The notes under the pieces are model-generated. The model was not told the origin of the DNA. It made no database searches and worked only from the letters and a program-made list of their open reading frames with translations. A stretch of DNA of 50,053 nt from JAAYJS01 sp964346185 (GTDB lineage: Bacteria; Bacillota; Clostridia; Eubacteriales; Eubacteriaceae): the NCBI GenBank assembly GCA_964346185.1, contig CAYFTR010000009.1, positions 1 to 50,053 of the forward strand. The letters run 5' to 3'. Below are positions 41,435 through 50,009 of the stretch, in pieces. Position 1 is the first letter of the stretch; each line of letters opens with the position of its first letter. A program made the translations under genes and the position numbers.

Positions 41435-41638
41435 AGAAGCTTGATAAAGCAGATTGAGCTTCTCAGACAAATCGGAAAAACTGTTCTATAATAATCCCCC
41501 CTTATATTATAAAGAACAACCGACCAATATAGACTCATAAGTCTGGATTGTTAATGATAAACGAATAACAATCATACTACCCTCCAAAGAAACGAACAGC
41601 TTAAGTATCCCCCCTTCTTAAGCTGTTCGTTTTTTTTT
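41435..41638 (+). ncRNA. Candidate regulatory small RNA with two C6-loop hairpins
   Basis: About 200 nt between a consensus promoter and a strong terminator, with no open frame of note. Hairpin 1 (41435-41441 with 41457-41463) starts at the expected 5' end. Hairpin 2 (41483-41493 with 41505-41517) exposes the loop ATCCCCCCTTA. A small hairpin AGACT-cata-AGTCT (41531-41544) follows. The terminator hairpin (41591-41605 with 41617-41631) exposes TATCCCCCCTT. Both 11-nt loops share ATCCCCCCTT, and a single-stranded CCCTCC (41580-41585) lies between them. C-rich loops that pair with Shine-Dalgarno sequences are known in RsaE/RoxS and LhrC. It is not 6S RNA: there is no long end-to-end pairing. Confidence 0.75.
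41591..41638 (+). terminator. Terminator of the small RNA (C6 loop)
   Basis: A perfect 15-bp stem (41591-41605 with 41617-41631) has an 11-nt loop containing six Cs and a run of eight Ts. Confidence 0.93.
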
Positions 41639-41729
41639 GATTTAAAATTTGTAAAATCATGTTAAAATGAATGCAACAAGCGAAATATCAATGTTAAAAA
41701 TAACCACAATATGTAGAGGAAGGAATGCA

Positions 41730-43163
41730 ATGAAAAATCAATACGAAAATCCGTTAACAACAAGATACGCTTCGGAAGAAATGAGCCGCATCTTTTCCCC
41801 GGATCATAAATTTATAACATGGCGAAAACTTTGGATTGCCTTGGCGAAAGGTGAGCAAGCCCTCGGCTTACCGATAGAAGACGAACAAATCGAAGAGATG
41901 ACAGCTCAAAGAGACAGTATCGATTACAACCTGGTTGCAGAGAAAGAACGTGCATTACGTCACGATGTGATGGCACATGTTCATGCTTACGGTGTTGTTT
42001 GTCCTAAAGCAAAGGGGATAATTCACTTGGGGGCAACTTCCGCCTATGTCGGCGACAATACGGATATTATTGTTTATCGGGAAGGTCTTTTACTGACACG
42101 TAAACGCCTGGTCAACTTAATTGTCCGGTTAAAAAAATTTGCTTTGGCTCACAAAGACTTGCCCACCCTCGGTTTTACACACTTTCAACCGGCACAACTC
42201 ACCACTGTGGGCAAGCGGGCCACTCTTTGGATACAGGATCTGATGACGGACTTAAAAGACTTGGATTATCTGGTAGAAGGTATACAATTTTTAGGTGTTA
42301 AAGGTACGACCGGCACCCAAGCTTCCTTTATGGATTTGTTTGAAAATGACGACAATAAGGTTAAAAAGTTGGATGCTTACGTTGCCGATGCAATGGGTTT
42401 TAAAAACAGTTACGGCGTTTCGGGGCAAACTTATCCCAGAAAATTTGACAGCCGCGTGATGAATGTACTCTCCGGTATCGCCCAGAGCTTAAGTAAATTT
42501 GCCCACGACATACGACTTCTTCAAAACTTAAAAGAAATCGAAGAACCTTTCGAAAAGAACCAAATCGGTTCGTCCGCTATGGCGTATAAACGTAATCCCA
42601 TGCGTTCCGAACGTATCTGCTCATTAGCTCGTCATATCATCGTCAATACACTAAATCCCGCCATGACCGCCGCTACCCAATGGTTTGAAAGAACTCTGGA
42701 CGACTCCGCCAATAAGCGAATCGCTTTAAGCGAGGGTTTTCTGGCGACCGACGCCATTTTACTCATTGCGACCAATATTGCTGGCGGCATGGTAGTCTAC
42801 CCGAAGGTTATCCGCCAACGCATTATGTCGGAATTACCTTTTATGGCGACGGAAAACATCATCATGGAAGGGGTTAAAAACGGTGGTGACCGCCAGGAAT
42901 TACACGAAAAAATCAGAGTACTGTCAATGGAAGCCGGAAAAGTAGTTAAAGAAGAAGGTCAACCCAACGACTTGATGGAACGCATTGTTGCAGACGGCTC
43001 CTTCGGTATTCGAGAAGAAGACATTGCGGCACTTTTAAGTCCCGAACAATATGTTGGACGTGCCCCTGCACAGGTTGAAGAATACCTCAATGAAGAAGTG
43101 ACCCCCTTCTTAGAAAAATTTAAAGAAGAAATAAATATGGAAGATATAGAATTAACCGTATAA
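41730..43163 (+). CDS. purB: Adenylosuccinate lyase
   Basis: A 477-residue fumarase/aspartase superfamily lyase. It has the signature SSAMAYKRNPMRSE with the flexible catalytic-Ser loop, plus MAHVHAYG, LGATSAYVGDNTD and TRTHFQPAQ-like GFTHFQPAQ. It acts twice in purine synthesis, on SAICAR and on adenylosuccinate. The ATG at 41730 follows AGGAAGGA; the longer frame from 41667 precedes that site. It is followed at 21 bp by a rhodanese gene. No PurR box is seen. guaA lies 5 kb downstream. Confidence 0.95.
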   Translation: MKNQYENPLTTRYASEEMSRIFSPDHKFITWRKLWIALAKGEQALGLPIEDEQIEEMTAQRDSIDYNLVAEKERALRHDVMAHVHAYGVVCPKAKGIIHLGATSAYVGDNTDIIVYREGLLLTRKRLVNLIVRLKKFALAHKDLPTLGFTHFQPAQLTTVGKRATLWIQDLMTDLKDLDYLVEGIQFLGVKGTTGTQASFMDLFENDDNKVKKLDAYVADAMGFKNSYGVSGQTYPRKFDSRVMNVLSGIAQSLSKFAHDIRLLQNLKEIEEPFEKNQIGSSAMAYKRNPMRSERICSLARHIIVNTLNPAMTAATQWFERTLDDSANKRIALSEGFLATDAILLIATNIAGGMVVYPKVIRQRIMSELPFMATENIIMEGVKNGGDRQELHEKIRVLSMEAGKVVKEEGQPNDLMERIVADGSFGIREEDIAALLSPEQYVGRAPAQVEEYLNEEVTPFLEKFKEEINMEDIELTV

Positions 43164-43184
43164 ACTGAGAAAAGGAGAAGTGCA

Positions 43185-43487
43185 ATGAAACGAATATCAG
43201 CGGAAACAGCAAAAGAAATGATGACCGATCAAGAAGTGGTTATCCTGGATGTCAGAGGTGCTTTGGAGTATGAACAGGGGCATGTACCCAAAGCGATTAA
43301 CTTGCCCTTGGAACAAATTTCTCCGAATATCAGCGACATTATCCCCGATAAAGAGGCCACCTACTTAGTGTACTGCAGAAGCGGTGTTCGTTCTGTTGCC
43401 GCGGCAAAACAATTGGATCGATTGGGCTACTTGAATGTTTACGAGTTTGGCGGAATTATGAGCTGGCCCTATGATATAGAAAGATAA
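43185..43487 (+). CDS. Single-domain rhodanese
   Basis: A 100-residue rhodanese domain. Motifs are VILDVRGALEYEQGHVPKAINLP (substrate CH2A/B-like region) and the active-site loop YCRSGVRS, with the persulfide-forming Cys. It is cytosolic, with no signal sequence. It transfers sulfane sulfur or senses reactive sulfur. AAAAGGAG precedes the ATG. It lies between purB and a TlpA-like lipoprotein in one operon. The acceptor is unknown. Confidence 0.92.
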   Translation: MKRISAETAKEMMTDQEVVILDVRGALEYEQGHVPKAINLPLEQISPNISDIIPDKEATYLVYCRSGVRSVAAAKQLDRLGYLNVYEFGGIMSWPYDIER

Positions 43488-43500
43488 TAGAGGAAAGGGA

Positions 43501-44208
43501 ATGAAAAAAAGAATCTTAATCAGTTTGGTTATTTTTGCTGTTGTGTCGGTTGCTTTGGTCGGTTGCGGGAACAACAATGAGAATCGACCTGAAAAGTCCG
43601 AGACCGTACAATTTGAAGTGGGAAAACCCTTAGGCGATTTCGAAACTGTCGATTTAAACGGTAACCCTGTCAATCAGGAAATCTTAAAAGAAACGGATTT
43701 AACCTTAGTACAGGTTTGGGGTACTTATTGCAGCCCTTGTCAGAGTGAGTTGCCTGCCATGGCCGCCCTTGCCGACCACTATGCACAAAGCAATGTTAAA
43801 TTTGTCGGTATAATTTTAGATGCTGCCAGAGAAGACGGCAGCCCGAAGGACGAACAAATTGCACAAGCACATAGCTTGTTGGAAGGTGCACAGGCGACTT
43901 ATTTACAACTATTGCCCAACGGCACAATGATGAGCAATACACAACTTAAAGCGGTACGAGCACTCCCCACAACATTTTTTGTCGACAAAGAGGGCAATAT
44001 CTATAAGAATGCTTATATCGGTGCAAAATCCTTAGAAGATTGGAAAGCCGTCATTGACGGTGTCTTGCAGGAAAAAGGACTGCCGGTACCGACCGGTGAA
44101 CCTGTAGTGTCGGAACAAACTCAAACAGAACCCGAACCGGAAGGTACTACGGCGGATACAACAGAAACACCGCCGACCGAAAGTATAGACCCGGGAGACA
44201 ATCAATAA
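43501..44208 (+). CDS. TlpA/ResA-like thioredoxin-fold lipoprotein
   Basis: A 235-residue extracytoplasmic lipoprotein. A signal peptide ends in the lipobox LVGC (Cys near residue 22). A thioredoxin-fold domain carries WGTYCSPCQSELP (active site CSPC) and cis-Pro LPTTFFVD. An acidic Thr/Glu/Pro-rich tail covers about 195-235. It probably reduces or isomerises disulfides outside the membrane, as ResA does, but no CcdA partner is nearby. It is the third gene after purB and rhodanese, 13 bp downstream. Confidence 0.9.
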   Translation: MKKRILISLVIFAVVSVALVGCGNNNENRPEKSETVQFEVGKPLGDFETVDLNGNPVNQEILKETDLTLVQVWGTYCSPCQSELPAMAALADHYAQSNVKFVGIILDAAREDGSPKDEQIAQAHSLLEGAQATYLQLLPNGTMMSNTQLKAVRALPTTFFVDKEGNIYKNAYIGAKSLEDWKAVIDGVLQEKGLPVPTGEPVVSEQTQTEPEPEGTTADTTETPPTESIDPGDNQ

Positions 44209-44275
44209 ACTCTAAAGCGGTTTTAAGAATATTTAAAAAAGAAAAATCTATAAATTTAATGTTTGACCAACAGCT

Positions 44276-44301
44276 TAAGCTCCGATAACGGAGCTTATTT
44301 T
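44276..44301 (+). terminator. Intrinsic terminator of the purB operon
   Basis: A 9-bp stem (TAAGCTCCG with CGGAGCTTA) has a 4-nt loop ATAA and a short T run. Confidence 0.8.
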
Positions 44302-44327
44302 GTAGCTGAATTTAAACAGGAGCACTC

Positions 44328-46331
44328 ATGAACAAAAACAAACTGATCGATGCACAATCGCCCTACTTGTTACAACACGCCCATCAACCGGTTCACTGGT
44401 ATCCGTGGGGAGAAGAAGCTTTTCGTAAAGCCGAGGTGGCCGACATGCCTATATTTTTAAGTATCGGGTATGCCACTTGCCATTGGTGCCATGTAATGGC
44501 CCGTGAATCTTTCGAAGATACACAGGTTGCACAAATTTTAAATGACAACTACATCTCCATAAAGGTGGATCGTGAAGAACATCCCGATATCGACCATCTT
44601 TACATGATGGCGGCACAAACCATGACTGGCACCGGCGGTTGGCCCTTAACCCTTTTATTGACACCGAATAAAGAACCTTTTTTTGCAGGTACCTATATCC
44701 CCAAAGACGACAAATACGGTATGACGGGTTTAAAAACCTTGCTGACCAAAGCTGCCGAAAGCTATCGCCTGATGCCTGAAAGAGTGGGAAATTTGGCGAA
44801 ACGAGTCACTCGGAGCTTGGAAGAGAGTGTTTTTATTAAAACCGATCAAAAAACTTTAACGCAAGAGGACTTAAGTCGCAGTTTTGCCTTAACGGCAAAG
44901 GAGTACGATAAAATAAACGGCGGCTTCGGCACAGCCCCTAAATTTCCCGTACCCCAACGCTTATTATTTTTCATCGAACACTATCGCAGAACCGGCGATA
45001 CAAAAGCTTTGGAGATGACGGAACACACTCTGCGGCAAATGACAAAGGGTGGTATCTATGACCATTTGGGCGGGGGGTTCTCCCGTTACAGTGTCGACGA
45101 AAAATGGCTGGTTCCTCATTTTGAAAAAACTTTGTATGACAACGCTTTGTTGGCTTTGGTAGCGGTACAGACCTATGCTTTAACGGAAAAGCCCTTTTAT
45201 AAAATCCTTGCCCGCGAAACTCTGGATTATATTTTAGAGTGTTTGTGTGATGACAACGGCGGTTTTTATTGCGGACAGGATGCCGACAGCGAAGGAGAAG
45301 AAGGCAAGTACTACGTATTTACCCGAGAAGAAATTAACAAAGTGCTCGGAGAAAAAGCCGAAGCATTTTGTAAAGCCTACGGTGTGGTACGTGGCGGTAA
45401 TTTTAATCGTAAAACCGTCCTTAATTTATTGGACAACGCCGACTACGAACAAGCCGGAGAGCACTTTGCACAGGAACGAAAAGCCCTTAAAAATTACCGG
45501 GATAACAGAACGGTTCTACACACAGACGATAAAATTTTAACCGGTTGGAACGGCTATGCCATAGCGGCCTTTGCCGAAGCGGGTTTTATTTTTAACGAAC
45601 CAAGGTATACGGAAGCCGCAAAAAAAGCGGTTCGCTTTATAGAAAAAGAAATGCGACAAAAAGACGGAACCCTTCTAAGACGTTACTACCGTACAACAGC
45701 CGGAATTTCAGGGCAATTGGAAGACTATAGCTGTTATACATGGGGGCTGTTAACACTGTATCAAACCACTCAGAAGGTTTACTATTTGGCATCGGCACAA
45801 AAAAACGCCAACCTGATGGTCGACTTGTTTTACGACAAAAGCGGCGGTTTGTTTTATCAATCCTTACAAAACGAAAAAGGGTTACCACTACGTATGAAAA
45901 ATATTTACGACGGTGCGGCACCTACCGCAAACTCGGTAGCTCTGTATGCACTGTACAAATTGGGGCAGATTGACCTCACCCCACGGTGGCAACAAATTGT
46001 CGACGACTCCCTGCAAGCTTTGGGCGAACATATCTTACAATACCCCGCCGCTTTCAGTCTGTTATTGGTAACAATGTCTCAAAAATTATCCCAAACGAGC
46101 GAACTTATCTCCGTTTTAACCAAAACCCCTGTGGAAAAGGTTCTCTACTGGAAACGACAACAAAAGGATGCAACCCTAACTCTTGTAACCCTTACCGAGA
46201 CAAACAAAGACACATTGTATCAAATTGCACCCTATTTAAAAAGTTACCCTTCGGAAGAAGCTTTTTACCTTTGCCATAACCACGTCTGTCGACAACCTCA
46301 AAAATCGCTTAATAAAATTGAAACAAATTAA
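44328..46331 (+). CDS. DUF255/YyaL family thioredoxin-like protein
   Basis: A 667-residue protein. The N-terminal thioredoxin-like domain has the family signatures SPYLLQHAHQPVHWYPWGEEA and ATCHWCHVMARESFED (CHWC), then KVDREEHPDID. The rest is an (alpha/alpha)6-barrel-like region, as in glycosidases and epimerases (GGIYDHLGGGFSRYSVDEKWLVPHFEKTLYDN). The family includes human SPATA20. Its biochemical function is not established. The CxxC suggests redox activity. Length is normal and it is monocistronic. Confidence 0.93.
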   Translation: MNKNKLIDAQSPYLLQHAHQPVHWYPWGEEAFRKAEVADMPIFLSIGYATCHWCHVMARESFEDTQVAQILNDNYISIKVDREEHPDIDHLYMMAAQTMTGTGGWPLTLLLTPNKEPFFAGTYIPKDDKYGMTGLKTLLTKAAESYRLMPERVGNLAKRVTRSLEESVFIKTDQKTLTQEDLSRSFALTAKEYDKINGGFGTAPKFPVPQRLLFFIEHYRRTGDTKALEMTEHTLRQMTKGGIYDHLGGGFSRYSVDEKWLVPHFEKTLYDNALLALVAVQTYALTEKPFYKILARETLDYILECLCDDNGGFYCGQDADSEGEEGKYYVFTREEINKVLGEKAEAFCKAYGVVRGGNFNRKTVLNLLDNADYEQAGEHFAQERKALKNYRDNRTVLHTDDKILTGWNGYAIAAFAEAGFIFNEPRYTEAAKKAVRFIEKEMRQKDGTLLRRYYRTTAGISGQLEDYSCYTWGLLTLYQTTQKVYYLASAQKNANLMVDLFYDKSGGLFYQSLQNEKGLPLRMKNIYDGAAPTANSVALYALYKLGQIDLTPRWQQIVDDSLQALGEHILQYPAAFSLLLVTMSQKLSQTSELISVLTKTPVEKVLYWKRQQKDATLTLVTLTETNKDTLYQIAPYLKSYPSEEAFYLCHNHVCRQPQKSLNKIETN

Positions 46332-46446
46332 AAAAACATGAAAATCCATGAACATTTTCTTAATGTTTTTCGGCGGAATTGTCCCCTAAAAGCTGATATG
46401 TTAAAATAAAAAAGTATATTAAATGTCATAAAGAAAAGAGGAAAAA

Positions 46447-47967
46447 ATGGATAAATCAGGAAAGTTGCTGGTTGCTTTGGCGGGGTTATTTTTGGGACTT
46501 ATTGTTATAACCGCCTTTGCGTTGGCCTTTGCAGGCAGAGATACAACCCTGCTACACGATAGAATCGTACATTTGTCGGTAAACGGCACAAATGTGGAAA
46601 TTAAACTCGATCAAGACAATGCGGTCTACAACTTACCTTGTTTAACCACCGAAAGAGACAACGAGTTTACACTATTAAACGATTTAAGTGCCACTGTTAA
46701 AATCAACGACACCGAGTTAAAGACGCAAAAAACCTCAAAAATAAAATTGGATACATTAAGCGATGCCGCCCGAATTAAAATGGAAGTTCAAGGGGGTAAA
46801 GATACCCGAACGGTTTATTTCAGAACCTTACCCGAAACCTTGACCGCCCTGGTTATTTTCGGGGAAGGCAAGCCGGAAGATGTCTTTTACATCACTCAAA
46901 AAGAAACGGCGACCGCCTTTAAAATAAACGGAGAAGGGCATATCACCTGGTATCGGTCTGAAATGAATGATACCCGAGAAATAAGCACCATTTCGGAATT
47001 TAAGGGTCATCGCCTGGCCAATAACGAGGTTTACGACTCCTATCACAAACAAAACCCAGACATCAACACCTACGGTTACGAAACCGTTCAGCCCGGATTC
47101 AGACATGTTTTTAATCAAAACGGTGAAAAAATCAAGCAAACGCCCTTTTTATCGTTATTGCCCGGTAAAGAAGAGGATACCGAACCCATCGACAGCAAAG
47201 GTTTTCTTTTATTGGATAAAGACAGCTCGATTGTTTCCGGCTATCGGTTGGAGCGGGTTGACAACATTCCGGCAGAATCGCAACCCTTAGCCGAAGGCGC
47301 GTTGCTCCTGTCACCCGTTATTCAGGAAGTAAAAAACGACACCGTGGTTTGGGAATGGTCCGGAAGCGACGATACAAAATTGTACGAACTCGGAAACCAA
47401 GCTTCCCATTTTAAAGAACAACACAAAAATCCCGTCTTATACGCGCATATCGACACAATCATACAAGACCCGCTCGACGGCAATTTAATTGTCGGTTTCA
47501 AAGATTTGGGAACGGTTATTAAAATAGATCGGGAAACCGGAAAAAGCCTGTCCAACATCTCCTTTATAGTCGATGAACAAAAAGACGAGGCCGAAACGGC
47601 AAACCTTAAGGATATCCAACTACTGAATGTCGACGATAAAGGCGTGGCAACCCTGTTGGAAACACAAACCGGCCGTCTAATGATTTGGGATATAAAAGGT
47701 TTTAAAACCGGTGACAACCATTTAATAGAAATACCGAAACCTGAGGGCTTTTCGGAAATAACAACATATCGCACCGTTAAAAAAGAAGGGTTCGACGGAG
47801 TGTTGGTTTCGGGCGTGCGTCACGGCTACGGTTGTGTAGCTTATTACGAAAAGGGCAAAATACAACCCATTTTGGAAATTCGCTACCCGGATCAGGAAAA
47901 ACCCGCATCGGCCTACGGAGTGGATGTTAGCTATACTCCCAAGGAAAAAGACAATGCGTCAAAGTAA
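46447..47967 (+). CDS. Membrane-anchored arylsulfotransferase-like beta-propeller protein
   Basis: A 506-residue protein with one N-terminal transmembrane helix (about 8-30) and an external beta-rich body. Segments such as GHITWYRS, TVVWEWS and YAHIDTIIQDPLDGNLIVGFKDLGTVIKIDRETGK resemble the ASST propeller (HxN...SSR...VxxIDRxTG). The central His (near 334) is present. The catalytic Arg position holds Lys (GFKDLG), and I find no second His after the IDRETGK strand. It may be a binding protein rather than an active sulfotransferase. GAGGAAAAA precedes the ATG. Confidence 0.65.
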   Translation: MDKSGKLLVALAGLFLGLIVITAFALAFAGRDTTLLHDRIVHLSVNGTNVEIKLDQDNAVYNLPCLTTERDNEFTLLNDLSATVKINDTELKTQKTSKIKLDTLSDAARIKMEVQGGKDTRTVYFRTLPETLTALVIFGEGKPEDVFYITQKETATAFKINGEGHITWYRSEMNDTREISTISEFKGHRLANNEVYDSYHKQNPDINTYGYETVQPGFRHVFNQNGEKIKQTPFLSLLPGKEEDTEPIDSKGFLLLDKDSSIVSGYRLERVDNIPAESQPLAEGALLLSPVIQEVKNDTVVWEWSGSDDTKLYELGNQASHFKEQHKNPVLYAHIDTIIQDPLDGNLIVGFKDLGTVIKIDRETGKSLSNISFIVDEQKDEAETANLKDIQLLNVDDKGVATLLETQTGRLMIWDIKGFKTGDNHLIEIPKPEGFSEITTYRTVKKEGFDGVLVSGVRHGYGCVAYYEKGKIQPILEIRYPDQEKPASAYGVDVSYTPKEKDNASK

Positions 47968-48004
47968 TTGCTAACAAGCTAAACGCTTATAGAAAGGAAA
48001 CAAA

Positions 48005-48370
48005 ATGAAACCTGTATTTATGTGCTATCCTAAATGCACCACTTGCGGTAAAGCTAAAAAATTTTTAGAAGCTCACCAAATCGAATATACCGAAAGGCAT
48101 ATTGTTGAGGACAACCCCTCCGCTTCGGAAATTTTAGAACTGATGGATCGTTACGACGGTCCGCCCAAACGTTTTTTTAACACCAGCGGCAAGTTATATC
48201 GCGAAAAAGGCTTAAAGGATCGTGTGCCCGGCATGTCTAGGGAAGAAATGGCGGACATCCTGTCCACCGACGGTATGTTGGTCAAACGTCCCCAACTTCA
48301 CTTAAAAGATAAAGTGTTGGTGGGCTTTAAACAGGAAGAATGGGAAAAAGCATTGGGAATTAAGGCATAA
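48005..48370 (+). CDS. ArsC/Spx family protein
   Basis: A 121-residue thioredoxin-fold protein. It starts with MCYPKCTTCGKAKKFLE (CxxC site) and has LKDRVPGMSREEM and VKRPQLHLKDKVLVGF, where RP is the family's conserved cis-Pro pair. It resembles YusI-like arsenate reductase family proteins more than true Spx, but both share this fold. It has its own binding site and a terminator downstream. The substrate is undetermined; no ars operon is near. Confidence 0.88.
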   Translation: MKPVFMCYPKCTTCGKAKKFLEAHQIEYTERHIVEDNPSASEILELMDRYDGPPKRFFNTSGKLYREKGLKDRVPGMSREEMADILSTDGMLVKRPQLHLKDKVLVGFKQEEWEKALGIKA

Positions 48371-48387
48371 TCAAATAAAAAATAAAA

Positions 48388-48430
48388 AGAAGGATTGTAG
48401 CATTCGATCATCGGTGTTACAATTCTTTTA
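48388..48430 (+). terminator. Long hairpin terminator between the ArsC-like gene and guaA
   Basis: A 12-bp stem (48391-48402 with 48415-48426, two G-T pairs) with an inner CGA/TCG pairing is followed by TTTA. Confidence 0.7.
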
Positions 48431-48468
48431 TATTAAAAATCAATTTAGTGAGTATAAAAGGATCCGTT

Positions 48469-50001
48469 ATGACCAATCAAGAAACCATATTAATCGTCGA
48501 CTTTGGCGCCCAATACAATCAACTCATCGCCAGACGGGTGCGTGAAGCCAATATTTATTCTGTTGTTGTCCCTTACGATGTCTCCCCGGACAGAGTAAAA
48601 GACATTAACCCCAAGGGCATTATTTTTACCGGCGGTCCCGCCTCCGTTTTCGAGGAAGATGCCCCCAAGTGCGACCCCGGTATTTACGACTTGGGTATTC
48701 CGATTTTGGGTATTTGCTACGGTGCACAACTTATGGCAACCCAATTGCAAGGCGTTACCCGACAGGGGGACGTGGGGGAATACGGTAAAAAAACCCTAAC
48801 CCATCAAGAGACACCTTTGTTTAAAGACATTCCGAAACAATCCACCGTATGGATGAGTCATACCAATTTAATACAAACAGCGCCTCAAGGGTTTAACATC
48901 ACCGCAACCACGGATACCTGTCCCGTTGCGGCGATGGAAAATCCGGACAAACACTTATACGGTGTGCAATTTCACCCAGAAGTGAACCACACCGAATACG
49001 GGACACAATTGCTGCACAATTTTATGATGGATATTTGCGGCTGCCGAGGCCAATGGACCGTCAAACGCTACATCGAAGAAGAAATTGCAGCCATACGGGA
49101 AAAAGTCGGCGACAAAAAAGTCCTCTGTGCACTCAGCGGCGGTGTCGACTCCTCCGTAGCAGCCGCTTTGGTACATCGAGCCGTCGGTGACCAACTTTAT
49201 TGTATTTTTGTAGACCATGGTCTGATGCGTAAAAACGAAGGGGATCAAATCGAAGAAACCTTCAGCAACAAATTCCACATGAACTTTGTACGTGTTAATG
49301 CCGAAGAACGTTTCCTAAACAAATTGGCAGGCATTACCGACCCCGAAAGAAAACGCAAAATTATCGGTGAAGAATTTATCCGTGTCTTTGAGGAAGAAGC
49401 TGCAAAACTGTCGGATATCGATTTCCTGTTACAGGGAACCATTTATCCCGATGTTATTGAAAGCGGCACCAAAGATGCTGCCGTCATTAAAAGTCATCAC
49501 AACGTCGGCGGTCTCCCGGAAGATTTAAAATTTAAACTCATCGAGCCTTTAAGGGAACTCTTTAAAGACGAAGTTCGCGTACTGGGAGAAGAATTGGGCC
49601 TTGCCCGCGAACTGGTGTGGCGTCAACCTTTTCCGGGACCGGGCTTGGGTATTCGTGTTATCGGTGAAGTAACAAAAGAAAAACTGGATATTCTAAGAGA
49701 AGCCGACTACGTTTTTAGAGACGAAATTGCTAAAAACGGTCTGGATAAAGAAATTTGGCAATACTTTGCCGTGTTGCCCGGTATTCGAAGTGTCGGCGTA
49801 ATGGGAGACGAACGCACCTACGACTACACCATCGGTTTGCGTGCCGTCTACTCCACCGACGGCATGACCTCCGACTGGGCACGTATCCCCTACGATGTAA
49901 TGGAAAAAATTTCCAACCGCATTGTTAACGAATGCCCCCACGTTAACAGAATTGTGTACGATATTACCGCTAAACCGCCAAGTACGATTGAATGGGAATA
50001 A
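48469..50001 (+). CDS. guaA: GMP synthase (glutamine-hydrolysing)
   Basis: A 510-residue two-domain enzyme. The N-terminal class I glutamine amidotransferase has nucleophile Cys in GICYGAQLM and the His-Glu pair in QFHPEVNHTEYG. The ATP-pyrophosphatase domain has the P-loop ALSGGVDSSVAAAL. The C-terminal dimerisation domain ends in the canonical KPPSTIEWE. It converts XMP to GMP. The ATG at 48469 follows AAAAGGA; a GTG at 48448 is upstream of that site. No purine riboswitch is visible in the short leader. Confidence 0.97.
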   Translation: MTNQETILIVDFGAQYNQLIARRVREANIYSVVVPYDVSPDRVKDINPKGIIFTGGPASVFEEDAPKCDPGIYDLGIPILGICYGAQLMATQLQGVTRQGDVGEYGKKTLTHQETPLFKDIPKQSTVWMSHTNLIQTAPQGFNITATTDTCPVAAMENPDKHLYGVQFHPEVNHTEYGTQLLHNFMMDICGCRGQWTVKRYIEEEIAAIREKVGDKKVLCALSGGVDSSVAAALVHRAVGDQLYCIFVDHGLMRKNEGDQIEETFSNKFHMNFVRVNAEERFLNKLAGITDPERKRKIIGEEFIRVFEEEAAKLSDIDFLLQGTIYPDVIESGTKDAAVIKSHHNVGGLPEDLKFKLIEPLRELFKDEVRVLGEELGLARELVWRQPFPGPGLGIRVIGEVTKEKLDILREADYVFRDEIAKNGLDKEIWQYFAVLPGIRSVGVMGDERTYDYTIGLRAVYSTDGMTSDWARIPYDVMEKISNRIVNECPHVNRIVYDITAKPPSTIEWE

Positions 50002-50009
50002 GACCAAAA

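Noticed and set aside
41435..41638. 6S RNA
   Set aside because: The size fits, but 6S needs long pairing of the two ends around a central bubble. Here each hairpin is local and the terminator arm pairs only with itself.
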